Assembly (NCBI RefSeq): GCF_025421715.1
Contig: NZ_JAOEFC010000002.1
Coordinates: forward strand, 682,001 to 746,000
DNA length: 64,000 bases
Origin: Microbacterium festucae
GTDB lineage: Bacteria; Actinomycetota; Actinomycetes; Actinomycetales; Microbacteriaceae
Reading direction: 5' to 3'
Positions 45,596 through 55,153 of this stretch are shown here, one piece after another. The position numbers and the translations under genes were made by a program. The stretch's first letter is position 1; each line of letters starts with the position of its first letter. The notes under the pieces are model-generated. The model searched no databases. It saw only the letters and a program-made list of their open reading frames with translations, and was not told the origin of the DNA.

Positions 45596-45601
45596 TAGGA
45601 T
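45596..45601 (+). promoter_or_regulatory. -10 box of xseB
   Basis: TAGGAT, 7 nt before the ATG at 45609. It gives xseB its own leaderless transcript besides read-through from xseA. Confidence 0.5.
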
Positions 45602-45608
45602 GGATGAC

Positions 45609-45830
45609 ATGACCAGCGACGCCGATCCCGACGTCCAGACCCTGTCGTTCGAGCAGGCCCGCGACGAGCTGATGCGCGTCGTCGCCGAACTCGAGCAGGG
45701 CGCACCGACCCTCGAGCACTCGCTCGAGCTGTGGACGCGCGGCGAGGCCCTCGCGGCCCGCTGCGAGCAGTGGCTGCTCGGCGCCAAGCGCCGCCTCGAC
45801 GACGCGCGCCCCGGCGCCGCGGAGGCGTGA
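45609..45830 (+). CDS. xseB: Exodeoxyribonuclease VII small subunit
   Basis: 73 residues. LSFEQARDELMRVVAELEQG, then LEHSLELWTRGEALAARCEQWL is the two-helix XseB pattern. The ATG at 45609 is chosen by the -10 box; a GTG at 45582 overlapping the xseA stop would add nine residues. Confidence 0.94.
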   Translation: MTSDADPDVQTLSFEQARDELMRVVAELEQGAPTLEHSLELWTRGEALAARCEQWLLGAKRRLDDARPGAAEA

Positions 45831-46459
45831 TGTCCGCCAAGGAACCCCGCATCGTCGCCGAGCTCGGCCGCCCCGAGACCCCCGACGAGACCGCGGCGCG
45901 CAAGGCCGAGTCGTCGCGGGTGCACCGCGCGAGCCAGAACACGCGCAACCTCATCGCCGCCCTGCTGGTGACCGTCGCCGTCGTCGCCGTCATCTACTTC
46001 GGCGTCCCCCGCGGCACCCCGCCCGAGCCCGAGCCCGTCGACGTGTCATCCTCGGCCGCCGCCGCGGAGGACTCGCTCGGCCGCACCGTGATCGTCCCCG
46101 AGGCGCCGGCCGAGTGGCGGGCCAACTCTGCCCGCGTCGAAGACGGCGTGTGGCGGGTCGTATACGCCCCGGCATCCGGATTCGTGCGCATCGCGCAGGG
46201 CTTCGACGAGGCCGACACCTGGGTCAGCGGCGAGCTCGGCGGCCTCGCGCCCACCGACTCGACCACGATCGACGGCATCACGTGGGACGTCTACGACATG
46301 ACCCGCTCGTCGCGCGACGACAACCTCACCTACGCCCTGGCCACGACCGCCGGCGATGACACCGTGCTCATCTACGGCGACCTGACCGCCGAGACCGCCG
46401 AGAAGGCAGCCACCGGTCTGACCGACCAGATCCGAGCCCTGCAGGAGGAGCAGCAATGA
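45830..46459 (+). CDS. DUF4245-like membrane-anchored protein
   Basis: 209 residues. A cytosolic N-terminus rich in charge, one helix (NLIAALLVTVAVVAVIYFGV, ~42-62), then an outer domain (VPEAPAEWRANSARVEDGVW, ITWDVYDMTRSS). DUF4245 is an actinobacterial family of unknown function. The ATG overlaps the xseB stop (TGATG); its own stop overlaps the carbonic anhydrase start. Confidence 0.85.
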   Translation: MSAKEPRIVAELGRPETPDETAARKAESSRVHRASQNTRNLIAALLVTVAVVAVIYFGVPRGTPPEPEPVDVSSSAAAAEDSLGRTVIVPEAPAEWRANSARVEDGVWRVVYAPASGFVRIAQGFDEADTWVSGELGGLAPTDSTTIDGITWDVYDMTRSSRDDNLTYALATTAGDDTVLIYGDLTAETAEKAATGLTDQIRALQEEQQ

Positions 46460-47097
46460 CCGACACCCTGACGCCGCAGCAGGTCTGGGACGAGATGCGC
46501 GCCGGCAACGAGCGCTTCATCACCGGAGCCCCGCAGCACCCGCACCAGGACGTCGACCGTCGCCACGAGCTCGCCTCCGGACAGACCCCGCACACCGCGC
46601 TGTTCGGCTGCGCCGATTCGCGTCTGGCGGCCGAGATCATCTTCGACCAGGGCCTGGGCGACCTGTTCGTCGTGCGCAACGCCGGGCAGGTCAACTCCGA
46701 CTCGGTCGTGGGCAGCCTCGAGTACGCCGTCGCCGTGCTGGGCGTGCCGCTGATCGTCGTGCTCGGTCACGACGCCTGCGGCGCCGTCGCCGCGGCGATC
46801 GACTCGACCTCGCTCGACGCGCCCACCCTGCCCCCGCACATCTGGCACCAGATCGCCCCGATCGTGCCCGCCGTGCGCCGCGTGCTGCGCGCCACCCCCG
46901 GCGCCACCGCCGAAGACGTCGACGCCGAGCGCGTCGGCCGCGAGCACCTGCGCGACACCGTCGCCGAGCTCGTGCACTCGTCGGAGGTCATCAGCCAGGC
47001 CATCGCCGAAGGCCGGCTGGCCATCGTCGGCGCGAACTACCGACTCGCCGAGGGCGCCGCGGTGCCCGACGTGGTCGTCGGCGACGTGACCCTCTGA
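46456..47097 (+). CDS. Beta-class carbonic anhydrase
   Basis: 213 residues. Zinc ligands: Cys in FGCADSRL (about C52; Asp54-Arg56 is the catalytic dyad), His and Cys in LGHDACGAV. Interconverts CO2 and bicarbonate. AGGAGGAG just before the ATG. It ends 67 bp before fumC. Confidence 0.94.
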   Translation: MTDTLTPQQVWDEMRAGNERFITGAPQHPHQDVDRRHELASGQTPHTALFGCADSRLAAEIIFDQGLGDLFVVRNAGQVNSDSVVGSLEYAVAVLGVPLIVVLGHDACGAVAAAIDSTSLDAPTLPPHIWHQIAPIVPAVRRVLRATPGATAEDVDAERVGREHLRDTVAELVHSSEVISQAIAEGRLAIVGANYRLAEGAAVPDVVVGDVTL

Positions 47098-47164
47098 ACT
47101 CCGGCGCGCTGACGCACCGGCATCCGCACCCCCACCCATCACGAGGAAACAAGGACGTGACCCT

Positions 47165-48559
47165 ATGACCGACGCCGAATACCGCATCGAGCACGACACG
47201 ATGGGCGAGGTGCGCGTTCCGAAGGACGCGCTGTACGCCGCGCAGACCCAGCGCGCCGTCGAGAACTTCCCGATCTCGGGCTCGGGGCTGGAGTCGACGC
47301 AGATAGCCGCCCTCGCGCGCATCAAGAAGGCCGCCGCGCTGGCCAACAAGCAGCTCGGCACCCTCGACGGCGCCATCGCGGATGCCATCGCCGCCGCCGC
47401 CGATGACGTGATCACCGGCGCCTACGACGCGCACTTCCCGGTCGACACCTACCAGACCGGCTCGGGCACCAGCTCGAACATGAACATGAACGAGGTGCTC
47501 GCCGCCCTCGCCACGCGCAAGCTGGGCGCGCCGGTGCACCCCAACGACCACGTCAACGCGTCGCAGTCGTCGAACGACGTGTTCCCGACGTCGGTGCACA
47601 TCGCCGTCACCCAGGCGCTCATCGACGACCTCATCCCCGCCCTCGACCACCTGGCCGTCGCCCTCGAGGCCAAAGCCGAGCTGTGGAAGGACGCGGTCAA
47701 GTCGGGTCGCACGCACCTCATGGATGCCACGCCCGTCACCCTCGGCCAGGAGTTCGGCGGCTACGCGCGCCAGATCCGCCTCGGCGTCGAGCGCGTGCAG
47801 GCCGTGCTCCCCCGCGTCGGCGAGGTGCCGCTGGGCGGCACGGCCGTCGGCACCGGCATCAACACCCCGCTCGGCTTCCCGCAGAAGGTCATCGAGATCC
47901 TGCAGGCCGAGACCGAGCTGCCGATCACCGAGGCCAAGGACCACTTCGAGGCCCAGGCCAACCGCGACGGTCTCGTCGAGACGTCGGGGGCACTGCGCAC
48001 CATCGCCGTCTCCCTCACCAAGATCAACAACGACATCCGCTGGATGGGATCGGGACCCAACACGGGGCTCGGCGAACTGCACATTCCCGACCTGCAGCCG
48101 GGCTCGTCGATCATGCCGGGCAAGGTCAACCCGGTCGTGCCCGAAGCGACCCTCATGGTCTGCGCACGCGTGATCGGCAACGACGCGACCGTCGCATGGG
48201 CCGGCGCCTCGGGCTCGTTCGAGCTCAACGTCGCCATCCCGGTGATGGGCACGGCCCTGCTCGAGTCGATCCGCCTCCTCTCCAACGCGATGCGGGTGCT
48301 CGCCGACAAGACGATCGACGGCCTCGAGGCCAACCTCGAGCGCACCGCCGCCTACGCCGGCATGTCGCCGTCGATCGTGACGCCGCTGAACAAGCTGATC
48401 GGCTACGAGGCGGCCGCCAAGATCGCCAAGCACTCGGTCGCCAAGGGCATCACGGTGCGCGAGGCGGTCATCGATCTGGGCTACATCGAGCGAGGCGAGC
48501 TGACCGAGCAGCAGCTCGACGAGAAACTCGATCTCCTGTCGATGACCCACGCGGGTTGA
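47165..48559 (+). CDS. fumC: Class II fumarate hydratase
   Basis: 464 residues, normal length. [26 protein letters not shown] and the superfamily signature [11 protein letters not shown] show the active site. Interconverts fumarate and malate in the TCA cycle; takes up fumarate without an Fe-S cluster. AAGGA lies ~9 nt before the ATG. A promoter for the next gene is embedded over its stop codon. Confidence 0.97.
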   Translation: MTDAEYRIEHDTMGEVRVPKDALYAAQTQRAVENFPISGSGLESTQIAALARIKKAAALANKQLGTLDGAIADAIAAAADDVITGAYDAHFPVDTYQTGSGTSSNMNMNEVLAALATRKLGAPVHPNDHVNASQSSNDVFPTSVHIAVTQALIDDLIPALDHLAVALEAKAELWKDAVKSGRTHLMDATPVTLGQEFGGYARQIRLGVERVQAVLPRVGEVPLGGTAVGTGINTPLGFPQKVIEILQAETELPITEAKDHFEAQANRDGLVETSGALRTIAVSLTKINNDIRWMGSGPNTGLGELHIPDLQPGSSIMPGKVNPVVPEATLMVCARVIGNDATVAWAGASGSFELNVAIPVMGTALLESIRLLSNAMRVLADKTIDGLEANLERTAAYAGMSPSIVTPLNKLIGYEAAAKIAKHSVAKGITVREAVIDLGYIERGELTEQQLDEKLDLLSMTHAG

Positions 48560-48563
48560 TAAT
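48558..48563 (+). promoter_or_regulatory. -10 box of the kinase gene overlapping the fumC stop
   Basis: GATAAT overlaps the fumC TGA and ends 6 nt before the GTG at 48570, the best -10 match in the window. Confidence 0.6.
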
Positions 48564-48569
48564 CGGAGC

Positions 48570-49547
48570 GTGAACCGCTCGTCGCCGTCCCGATCGCGCC
48601 GCGCCCGCACCCTGGCGCTGCTCGTCGCGGTCGCGGCGATCGGGTTCGCCGTGGCGGCGCTCGGCGTGCTGCTGGTGCACGTGCTCACCGACCAGCCGCT
48701 GCCCTGGGTGGCGGTCGTCGTCTACGCGGTGGTCGCGGTCGTCACGGTGGCCGTGATCGCCGTCGCGGGGTGGGCGGTGCTGCCGCCGGATCCCATGGAG
48801 GGGCTCCCCGCCGACTCGGCCGAGACCGCGTTCGATGTGCAGCGGCGCCTGCTCGACGACGTGCGGCACGAGCTGAAGACCCCGATCACGATCGTGCGCG
48901 GACACCTCGAGGTCATGGACCCCCACGACCCCGAAGACGCCGCCGCGATCCGTGACATCGGCCTGGCCGAGCTCGACCGCATGACGCGGCTCATCGGCGA
49001 CATCGACCTGCTCGCCGCCGTCGAGACCGACAAGTTCAGCTTCGCCGAGGTCGACCTGGCCGGCCTCACCCAGCGGGTCGGCGAGCTCGTCGCCGTCATC
49101 CCCGGGCACGAGTGGAGCATCGAGCACACCGCGGATGCCGTTGTGCGCGGCGACGCGGACCGCCTGCTGCAGGCGTGGCTCCAGCTCGCCGACAACGCCG
49201 CCAAGTACACCCCCGCCGGTTCCCCCATCCAGCTCGGCAGCGCCGTGCACGCCGCGGGCGCGCAGCTGTGGGTGCGCGATCACGGTCCCGGCATCCCTCC
49301 CGCCATGCGCCACCGCATCTTCCGTCGCTTCGACCGCGGCGCCGGCAAGCGCACCGTGGGCGGCTCGGGGCTGGGGCTGGCGATCGTCGACACCATCGCC
49401 AAAGCCCACCGCGGGCACTGCGCCATCGGCGACACCCCGGGAGGCGGGGCCACGTTCACCATTGAGATCCCCATCGGCACGCGCGCGGAGCTTCCCTCCC
49501 CGGTGCGCGCCGGCGACGTGCTGTTGCAGCGAGAGGCCACCGGATGA
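48570..49547 (+). CDS. Sensor histidine kinase
   Basis: 325 residues. Two membrane helices (about 14-35 and 44-65) with a very short outer loop, a HisKA domain with LLDDVRHELKTPITIVRGHL (His near 99), and an ATPase domain with DNAAKYTP, VRDHGPGIPP, FRRFDRGAG and GGSGLGLAIV. The small loop implies sensing in the membrane or inside. Leaderless by its -10 box. Overlaps the regulator gene by 4 nt. Confidence 0.93.
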   Translation: MNRSSPSRSRRARTLALLVAVAAIGFAVAALGVLLVHVLTDQPLPWVAVVVYAVVAVVTVAVIAVAGWAVLPPDPMEGLPADSAETAFDVQRRLLDDVRHELKTPITIVRGHLEVMDPHDPEDAAAIRDIGLAELDRMTRLIGDIDLLAAVETDKFSFAEVDLAGLTQRVGELVAVIPGHEWSIEHTADAVVRGDADRLLQAWLQLADNAAKYTPAGSPIQLGSAVHAAGAQLWVRDHGPGIPPAMRHRIFRRFDRGAGKRTVGGSGLGLAIVDTIAKAHRGHCAIGDTPGGGATFTIEIPIGTRAELPSPVRAGDVLLQREATG

Positions 49548-50197
49548 CCCGCATACTCGTCGTCGACGACGAACCCCACATCGTCTCCCTCGTCACCCGA
49601 GGACTCCACTCCGAGGGCTACGAGACCGCGGTCGCCGAAGACGGCGCCGAGGCCCTCGAGCGCGGTCTGGAAGACGACATCGACCTGATCGTGCTCGATG
49701 TGGGACTGCCCAGCATGGACGGCTTCGAGGTGCTGCGCACTTTGCGCGCCCGCGGCAGCGCGGTGCCGGTGATCATGCTCACCGCCCGCAGCGGCACCAC
49801 CGACACCATCGAGGGCCTCGACGCCGGCGCGAGCGACTACATGCCCAAGCCGTTCGCCGTCGCCGAGCTCCTCGCCCGGGTGCGCTCGCGGCTGCGCGAG
49901 CGGGGCGCCGCGCCGGTCACCCTCACCCGCGGACCGGTCAGCCTCGACGTGCTCGGGCGCCGCGCCAGCGTCGACGGCCGCGACGTCGACCTCTCGGCCC
50001 GTGAGTTCGCCCTCGCCGAGCAGTTCCTCCGCCACCCCGGACAGGTGCTCACCCGCGACGTGCTCCTCAGCCGCGTGTGGGGCCTCGACTTCGACCCCGG
50101 CTCCAACGTCGTCGACGTCTACGTGCGCTACCTGCGCGCCAAGCTCGGCGCCGACAACATCACCACCGTCCGGGGCGAGGGCTACCGCTGGGAGTAG
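49544..50197 (+). CDS. OmpR/PhoB-family response regulator
   Basis: 217 residues. Receiver with DDE (8-10) and D52 (LIVLDVGLPSMDG), K near 105 (MPKPF), and a winged-helix domain (DLSAREFALAEQFLRHPGQV, RVWGLDFDPGSNVVDVYVRY). Partner of the kinase whose stop it overlaps. Target genes unknown. The unusual repeat arrays begin 43 bp after its stop. Confidence 0.94.
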   Translation: MTRILVVDDEPHIVSLVTRGLHSEGYETAVAEDGAEALERGLEDDIDLIVLDVGLPSMDGFEVLRTLRARGSAVPVIMLTARSGTTDTIEGLDAGASDYMPKPFAVAELLARVRSRLRERGAAPVTLTRGPVSLDVLGRRASVDGRDVDLSAREFALAEQFLRHPGQVLTRDVLLSRVWGLDFDPGSNVVDVYVRYLRAKLGADNITTVRGEGYRWE

Positions 50198-50239
50198 GCG
50201 GGGCCGGGCGACGGCGTTTGAGGGTCTGCCTCTCGGTCC

Positions 50240-50506
50240 GTGTGGCGCTCGCGGGTGCCGGGCTGGCGGTATCTGGGGGTCGGTCGCCTGGGTCGTGTGA
50301 TCGTCGCGGGCGCCGGCGGGCGGCATCCGGGGGTCCGAGCCTTGGTCGTGTGATCGTCGCGGGCGCCGGCGGGCGGCATCCGGGGGTCCGAGCCTTGGTC
50401 GTGTGATCGCCGCGGGCGTTGGCGGGCGGCATCCGGGGGTCGGCAGCTCAGTCGTGCGACGCGCGGGGGCGCCGGCGGGCGGCATCCGGGGGTCTGCCGC
50501 CGACTC
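50240..50506. repeat. Five tandem copies of a 53-bp unit
   Basis: Units start at 50240, 50295, 50348, 50401 and 50454. Copies at 50295-50347 and 50348-50400 are identical; the outer ones have drifted. Each holds GGCATCCGGGGGTC and begins GTGTGATC or similar. No coding sign. Confidence 0.9.
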
Positions 50507-50531
50507 TCAAAGCACCGCGGGCGGATGGCGA

Positions 50532-51286
50532 GTCCCGCAATCGGCGGGTGGGACGGCTGGTCTCCCGCACTTCGGGGGACCCCAGCGCGCACCATGTCCC
50601 GCAAACCGCGGGTGCGGCGCGCAATACCCGCAGATAGCGGGACGCGCTCGGCGGTGGCGTCCCATATTCGGCGAGTTCCGACTCCCGCACCCGCCAGGTG
50701 CGGGACATGGTCCCGGGCCCGTCCCGCGAACGGCGGATGCCATCGCTCGGGCATCACCCGGAGCCCGCGCGCACATTCCGTAACGCACCTCGCGACCGTG
50801 TTCCGCAATCGGCGACTCTTGGCCGCGGCATCCGCAGACTGCGGGACGCATCCCGCCAGCAGGTCCCGCAATCTGCGGGTGCGGAGACTCCCACCCGCAC
50901 TCTGCGCGACGCGCCCCGACACCACGTCCCGCATTCGGCGGGTGCAGGCTCCCACACCCGCACATCGCGGGACATGCTCCGGAGGCAGGTCGCGCAATCA
51001 GCAAGCAAGAGACCCCACTCACACATCACGGGACGCGCCCCGAAGCCGGGTCCCATAACTGGCCAGTACGGAGCCTCCCCCGCACACATTGCGGGACGCA
51101 CCCCGAGTGCAGGTCTCGCATTCAGCGGGTGCAAGACCCACCACCCACACATCACGGGACACCACCCGAGTGCAGGTCTCGCATTCAGCGGGTCCACACC
51201 CCACCACCCACGCATCGCGGGACGCACCCCCACCGCACGTCCCGCAACCACCGGGCGCCCGCCCCACCACCCGCACACTGCGGGAC
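50532..51286. repeat. Array of 24 alternating CCCGC-N5-GCGGG motifs, 63-bp period
   Basis: Twelve units. Each has a forward 19-mer like GTCCCGCAATCGGCGGGTG, a ~10-bp spacer, a reverse 19-mer like CACCCGCACATTGCGGGAC and a ~15-bp spacer. Forward copies begin at 50532, 50596, 50659, 50721, 50800, 50863, 50926, 50989, 51050, 51113, 51176 and 51239: steps of 63 bp with a few of 61, 62 or 64 and one of 79. Reverse copies lie 29 bp after most forward ones. Spacers are also related, so this is a tandemly grown composite, unlike CRISPR. It fills most of the 1.2-kb gap between two convergent genes; the last 120 bp before 51411 show nothing else. Confidence 0.9.
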
Positions 51287-51410
51287 ACGGCACGAGCCCG
51301 CGTCACACGACGCGCGCGGATGCCGTCGGCCGCACACCGCGCACGCCCGCGCGGCGGGGACACCGACCACCGGCATCCCCGCCGCGCAAGCAACCCCAAG
51401 CGCGCCCCGA

Positions 51411-52781
51411 CTAGCTGAGTTCGCCGGCCTCCAGGAGTTCGGTGACGAGGGCGGCGATGGCCGAGCGCTCCGAGCGCTGGAGGGTCACGTGGCCGAAGAG
51501 GCCGTGCCCCTTCAGCGTCTCGATCACCGAGGCGACGCCGTCGTGGCGGCCGACGCGCAGGTTGTCGCGCTGGCCGACGTCGTGGGTGAGCACGACGCGC
51601 GAGTTCTGTCCCATGCGGCTGAGCACCGTGAGCAGCACGTTGCGCTCCAGCGACTGCGCCTCGTCGACGATCACGAAGGCGTCGTGCAGCGAACGTCCGC
51701 GGATGTGGGTGAGCGGCAGCACCTCGAGCATGCCGCGGGCGACGACCTCTTCGAGGACGTTGCCCGAGACCACCGATCCGAGGGTGTCGAAGACCGCCTG
51801 GCCCCAGGGGCCCATCTTCTCGGACTGGTCACCGGGAAGGTAGCCGAGCTCCTGCCCGCCGACGGCGAACAGTGGGCGGAAGACGATGATCTTCTTCTGC
51901 TGCTGTCGTTCGAGCACCGCTTCCAGTCCCGCGCACAGGGCGAGGGCCGACTTGCCGGTGCCCGCGCGTCCGCCCAGCGACACGATGCCCACCTCGGGGT
52001 CGAGCAGCAGGTCGATGGCGATGCGCTGCTCGGCGGAGCGTCCGTGCAGGCCGAACACGTCGCGGTCGCCGCGCACGAGGCGGTACGCGCCGTCGCCGGT
52101 GACCCGGCCGAGCGCCGAGCCCCGCTCGGAGTGGATGACCAGCCCGGTGTTGACCGGCAGTCCGCGCACGGGCTCGCCGGTGGCGACCTCGCTCTCGTAC
52201 AGGTCGCTGATCTCGTCGCCCGACACGTGGATATCGGCGATGCCGGTCCAGCCGCTGTCGACGGCCTGCTCGGCGAGGTACTCCTCCGCCGGGATGCCGA
52301 GGGAGGCTGCCTTCACGCGCATGGGCAGGTCCTTGGAGACGACCGTCACCTCCTGGCCCTCCTGGGCCAGGTGCATCGCGACCGACAGGATGCGGGTGTC
52401 GTTGTCGCCCAGCCGCATGCCGGCCGGCAGCACGCTCGGGTCGGTGTTGGTGAGTTCGACGCGCAGGGTACCGCCCTCCCCCACCGGGACGGGGAAGTCG
52501 AGGCGACCGTGCTCGACGCGGAGCTCGTCGAGGTGGCGCAGGGCCTGGCGGGCGAAGTAGCCGATCTCCGGGTCGTGACGCTTCCCCTCGAGCTCGGTGA
52601 TCACCACCACGGGGACGACGACCGAGTGCTCGGCGAACCGGAAGAACGCCCGCGGATCGCTCAGCAGGACCGAGGTGTCCAGCACGTAGGTGCGGAGGTC
52701 CTGGTCGAGGTGCTGCAGATCCGCGGCGGCCTGGCCGTCCGCTCCGACGTGACGCTGGTGCTGTGCTGCTCGTGTGGTCAC
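51411..52781 (-). CDS. PIN-domain/PhoH-family ATPase
   Basis: 456 residues. N-terminal PIN nuclease domain ([43 protein letters not shown]) and C-terminal PhoH ATPase ([38 protein letters not shown]). This YlaK-like fusion probably unwinds and cuts RNA. The GTG at 52781 follows GGGAGTGG. The leader just upstream carries strong hairpins. Confidence 0.93.
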   Translation of the reverse strand: MTTRAAQHQRHVGADGQAAADLQHLDQDLRTYVLDTSVLLSDPRAFFRFAEHSVVVPVVVITELEGKRHDPEIGYFARQALRHLDELRVEHGRLDFPVPVGEGGTLRVELTNTDPSVLPAGMRLGDNDTRILSVAMHLAQEGQEVTVVSKDLPMRVKAASLGIPAEEYLAEQAVDSGWTGIADIHVSGDEISDLYESEVATGEPVRGLPVNTGLVIHSERGSALGRVTGDGAYRLVRGDRDVFGLHGRSAEQRIAIDLLLDPEVGIVSLGGRAGTGKSALALCAGLEAVLERQQQKKIIVFRPLFAVGGQELGYLPGDQSEKMGPWGQAVFDTLGSVVSGNVLEEVVARGMLEVLPLTHIRGRSLHDAFVIVDEAQSLERNVLLTVLSRMGQNSRVVLTHDVGQRDNLRVGRHDGVASVIETLKGHGLFGHVTLQRSERSAIAALVTELLEAGELS

Positions 52782-52796
52782 AACCCACTCCCGCCC

Positions 52797-52816
52797 CGGG
52801 TGGGAACCCACCCGGC
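52797..52816. promoter_or_regulatory. Perfect 20-bp palindrome in the leader of the PhoH gene
   Basis: CCGGGTGGGAACCCACCCGG lies 15 bp before the GTG start (minus strand). Upstream again, CGGGCGC-TTT-GCCCG can form another hairpin, and TAGCTT near 52890 is a possible -10. The leader may control translation, or the palindrome may be an operator. Confidence 0.45.
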
Positions 52817-52948
52817 AGTCTCGAGTCGACCGTGGGCCACGAGTCAGTGGACGGCCGACTCGACCGGGCGCTTTGCCCGATGGGGCCAAGCTACGACTCC
52901 GGGGCGTCGGCATTCGCAATCGACACGCCGCGAGACGTGTCGGACGCG

Positions 52949-54226
52949 TTAACTCTCGATGACCCCGCGGGGCTCGTCGGCCGGTCCCGTCTCGATGATG
53001 GTCGGGCCGTCACCGGCCGCACCGCCGTCGAAGATCGATCCGCCGTCGAAGATCGAGGCGCCGTCGCCGGTGGCCTCCACCGCACCGACCGGCTCGCCCA
53101 GGGCCCGGGCGCCGGCCGCCTCGGCGAGGGCGTCGCCCAGCAGGTGCAGGGTGTCGGCGGCGGTGCCCGCGTGCGCGCTCAGGCGGATGACGCCGCCGCG
53201 CGCGGTGGCGGTGACGCCGTGGTTGGCCAGGGCCGCGGCGATCACGCCGGCATCCTGCGCCGACGGCAGCAGCGAGACGATGCCGGCGTGGGCATCGCGC
53301 GGGGTCAGCACCGGCACGTCGTACCGGTCGGCGAGGGCGAAGATGTGGCGGGCGCGGTCGGCTACCTCGGCCGCGACGGCGGGCACACCCACGTCGCGCA
53401 GCTCCTGCAGCGACGAGGCCAGGCGCGCGACGGCCAGGGTGTCTTCACCGGTGACGACGAACGCCTCGGCGCCGGGGTGGGCGGGGCCCACGCCGGTGGA
53501 TCCCGGCTCGGCCAGGGCGCCGCGGAAGCCCGACAGCACGGGGCGCAGCCGCTCGCGCGCGGCGGCCGAGAAGCGGGCGAAGCCGGTGCCGCGGCCCGAC
53601 CGCAGCCACTTGTAGCCGTTGCCGCAGACGACATCGGCCGCGTCGTAGTCGGCGTCGACGACGCCGAAGCCCTGCACGGCGTCGACGATGAGCAGGCGGT
53701 CGCCGATGACGTCGCGGATCGCGCCGAGGTCGGCGAGGTAGCCGGTGCGGTAGTCGACGAGGCTCAGCGCGACGGCGGTCGTCTCGTCGGTGAGCTGGTC
53801 GCGGACGGCATCCGGGGTCACGAAGCCGAGCCCGTCGGCGGTCTCGAGTTGGCACACCCGCATGGTGCCCAACGCCTCTTGCGCCCGGTGGGCGGCCACG
53901 GTGAGGGCGGGGAACTCCAGCGGCGAGAGCAGCAGCTCGCCGCTGAGGCCGTAGACGGCCTGCATCAGCCCGTAGGTGGTGGACGGCTGGAAGGTGACCT
54001 CGTCGGTCGGGCAGTCCAGCAGCTCGGCGAGCAGCCCGCGGGCCTCGTCGCTGTGGCCGGCGACCAGGTCGATGCCCGATCCGCGGCCCGAACCCAGAAG
54101 CTCGGCGTCGGCGTGCACCTCGTCGCGCACCGCCGGGGAGAGCGGACCGAAGGCCGCCCAGTCGAGATAGCCGGGTTCGGCGTCGAATGAATCGAGGTAC
54201 GACTCCAGTGCGCTCACGTACTCCAT
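52949..54226 (-). CDS. Class V aminotransferase-family PLP enzyme
   Basis: 425 residues. [36 protein letters not shown] (PLP-binding Asp) and [18 protein letters not shown] (Schiff-base Lys) show the fold. Not IscS-like: no active loop cysteine. Could be an isopenicillin-epimerase/selenocysteine-lyase-type enzyme; substrate unknown. The C-terminal ~45 residues are acidic, Gly-rich and contain a recent duplication ([13 protein letters not shown], near 53026-53064). Confidence 0.85.
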   Translation of the reverse strand: MEYVSALESYLDSFDAEPGYLDWAAFGPLSPAVRDEVHADAELLGSGRGSGIDLVAGHSDEARGLLAELLDCPTDEVTFQPSTTYGLMQAVYGLSGELLLSPLEFPALTVAAHRAQEALGTMRVCQLETADGLGFVTPDAVRDQLTDETTAVALSLVDYRTGYLADLGAIRDVIGDRLLIVDAVQGFGVVDADYDAADVVCGNGYKWLRSGRGTGFARFSAAARERLRPVLSGFRGALAEPGSTGVGPAHPGAEAFVVTGEDTLAVARLASSLQELRDVGVPAVAAEVADRARHIFALADRYDVPVLTPRDAHAGIVSLLPSAQDAGVIAAALANHGVTATARGGVIRLSAHAGTAADTLHLLGDALAEAAGARALGEPVGAVEATGDGASIFDGGSIFDGGAAGDGPTIIETGPADEPRGVIES

Positions 54227-54295
54227 TGTCTCACGCGCCTCGGCAGCAGCCTCCGGCGATACCTCCGTCGAAAACCCCGGGCGCCGCGCGGCGGG

Positions 54296-55081
54296 TCAGC
54301 TGCCGTAGCGCCGGTCGCGCGTGGCGTAGTCGCGGATCGCCCGCAGGAAGTCGACCTCGCGCAGGTCGGGTCCGAGCGCCTCGACGAAGTAGAACTCGCT
54401 GTGCGCCGACTGCCAGAGCAGGAAGTCGCTGAGCCGCTGCTCGCCCGAGGTGCGGATGACGAGGTCGGGGTCGGCCTGTCCGCCGGTGTAGAGGTGCTCG
54501 CCGATCTGCTCGGGGGTGAGGCTGGCGGCGAGGTCTTCGAGCGAATTCCCCTGCCCCTGATGCTGGGCGATGATGCTGCGCACGGCGTCGACGATCTCGC
54601 CGCGGCCGCCGTAGCCGACAGCCAGGTTCACGTGCAGCCCGGTGTTGCCGGCGGTGCGCTCCTCGGCGGTGCGCAGCACGCGGGCGAGCTCCGGCGGAAG
54701 CAGTTCGGCGCGGCCGACGTGCTTCACCCGCCAGCCCGGCTCGTGCGACAGAGCCTCGGCCAGCTCGGCGATGATCTCGATGAGGTCGGCGAGCTCTTCG
54801 CTGTCGCGCTTGGTGAGGTTGTCGGTGGACAGCAGATACAGCGACACCACGGCGATGCCGAGCTCGTCGCACCACCGCAGGAACTCGCGCATCTTGGCCG
54901 CGCCGGCGCGGTGTCCCTCGGCCACCGACGGGTACCCCGCCTGCCGGGCCCAGCGGCGGTTGCCGTCGATCATCATGGCCACGTGGTGCGGCACGGTCTC
55001 GGGCGTCAGGCGCCTCTTGAGCCGCGAACTGTAGAGACGATAGAGAACGCCCCTGCCTTCGGCGGATCCGCGCGCTGTCAC
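54296..55081 (-). CDS. uppS: Z-isoprenyl diphosphate synthase (UppS family)
   Basis: 261 residues. MMIDGNRRWARQAG (catalytic Asp), LYLLSTDNL, NLAVGYGGRGEIVDA and RTSGEQRLSDFLLWQSAHSE are the family motifs. Adds isoprene units in cis to make the lipid carrier of cell-wall synthesis; actinobacteria often have a second, short-chain copy, and which this is cannot be told. Leaderless: TAGCGT 6 nt before the GTG. Confidence 0.92.
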   Translation of the reverse strand: MTARGSAEGRGVLYRLYSSRLKRRLTPETVPHHVAMMIDGNRRWARQAGYPSVAEGHRAGAAKMREFLRWCDELGIAVVSLYLLSTDNLTKRDSEELADLIEIIAELAEALSHEPGWRVKHVGRAELLPPELARVLRTAEERTAGNTGLHVNLAVGYGGRGEIVDAVRSIIAQHQGQGNSLEDLAASLTPEQIGEHLYTGGQADPDLVIRTSGEQRLSDFLLWQSAHSEFYFVEALGPDLREVDFLRAIRDYATRDRRYGS

Positions 55082-55087
55082 TCCCCT

Positions 55088-55093
55088 ACGCTA
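55088..55093 (-). promoter_or_regulatory. -10 box of uppS
   Basis: TAGCGT on the minus strand, 6 nt before the GTG at 55081. Confidence 0.5.
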
Positions 55094-55141
55094 TCGCGCC
55101 GCCCGCTCACGCGTATGTGTGCGGGCGCATACCCGAGCGCC

Positions 55142-55147
55142 TAGGCT
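55142..55147 (+). promoter_or_regulatory. -10 box of the hemolysin III gene
   Basis: TAGGCT, 6 nt before the GTG at 55154. Confidence 0.55.
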
Positions 55148-55153
55148 CGTCCC

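Noticed and set aside
50532-51286. CRISPR array
   Set aside because: The short motifs alternate in orientation, the spacers are related to each other rather than unique, motif copies vary, and no cas genes are nearby.
50507-51414. Long open frames on both strands across the repeat field
   Set aside because: Several frames are open at once because the DNA is GC-rich; peptides are repeat-derived, no ribosome site fits, and spacings that are not multiples of three break any repeat frame.
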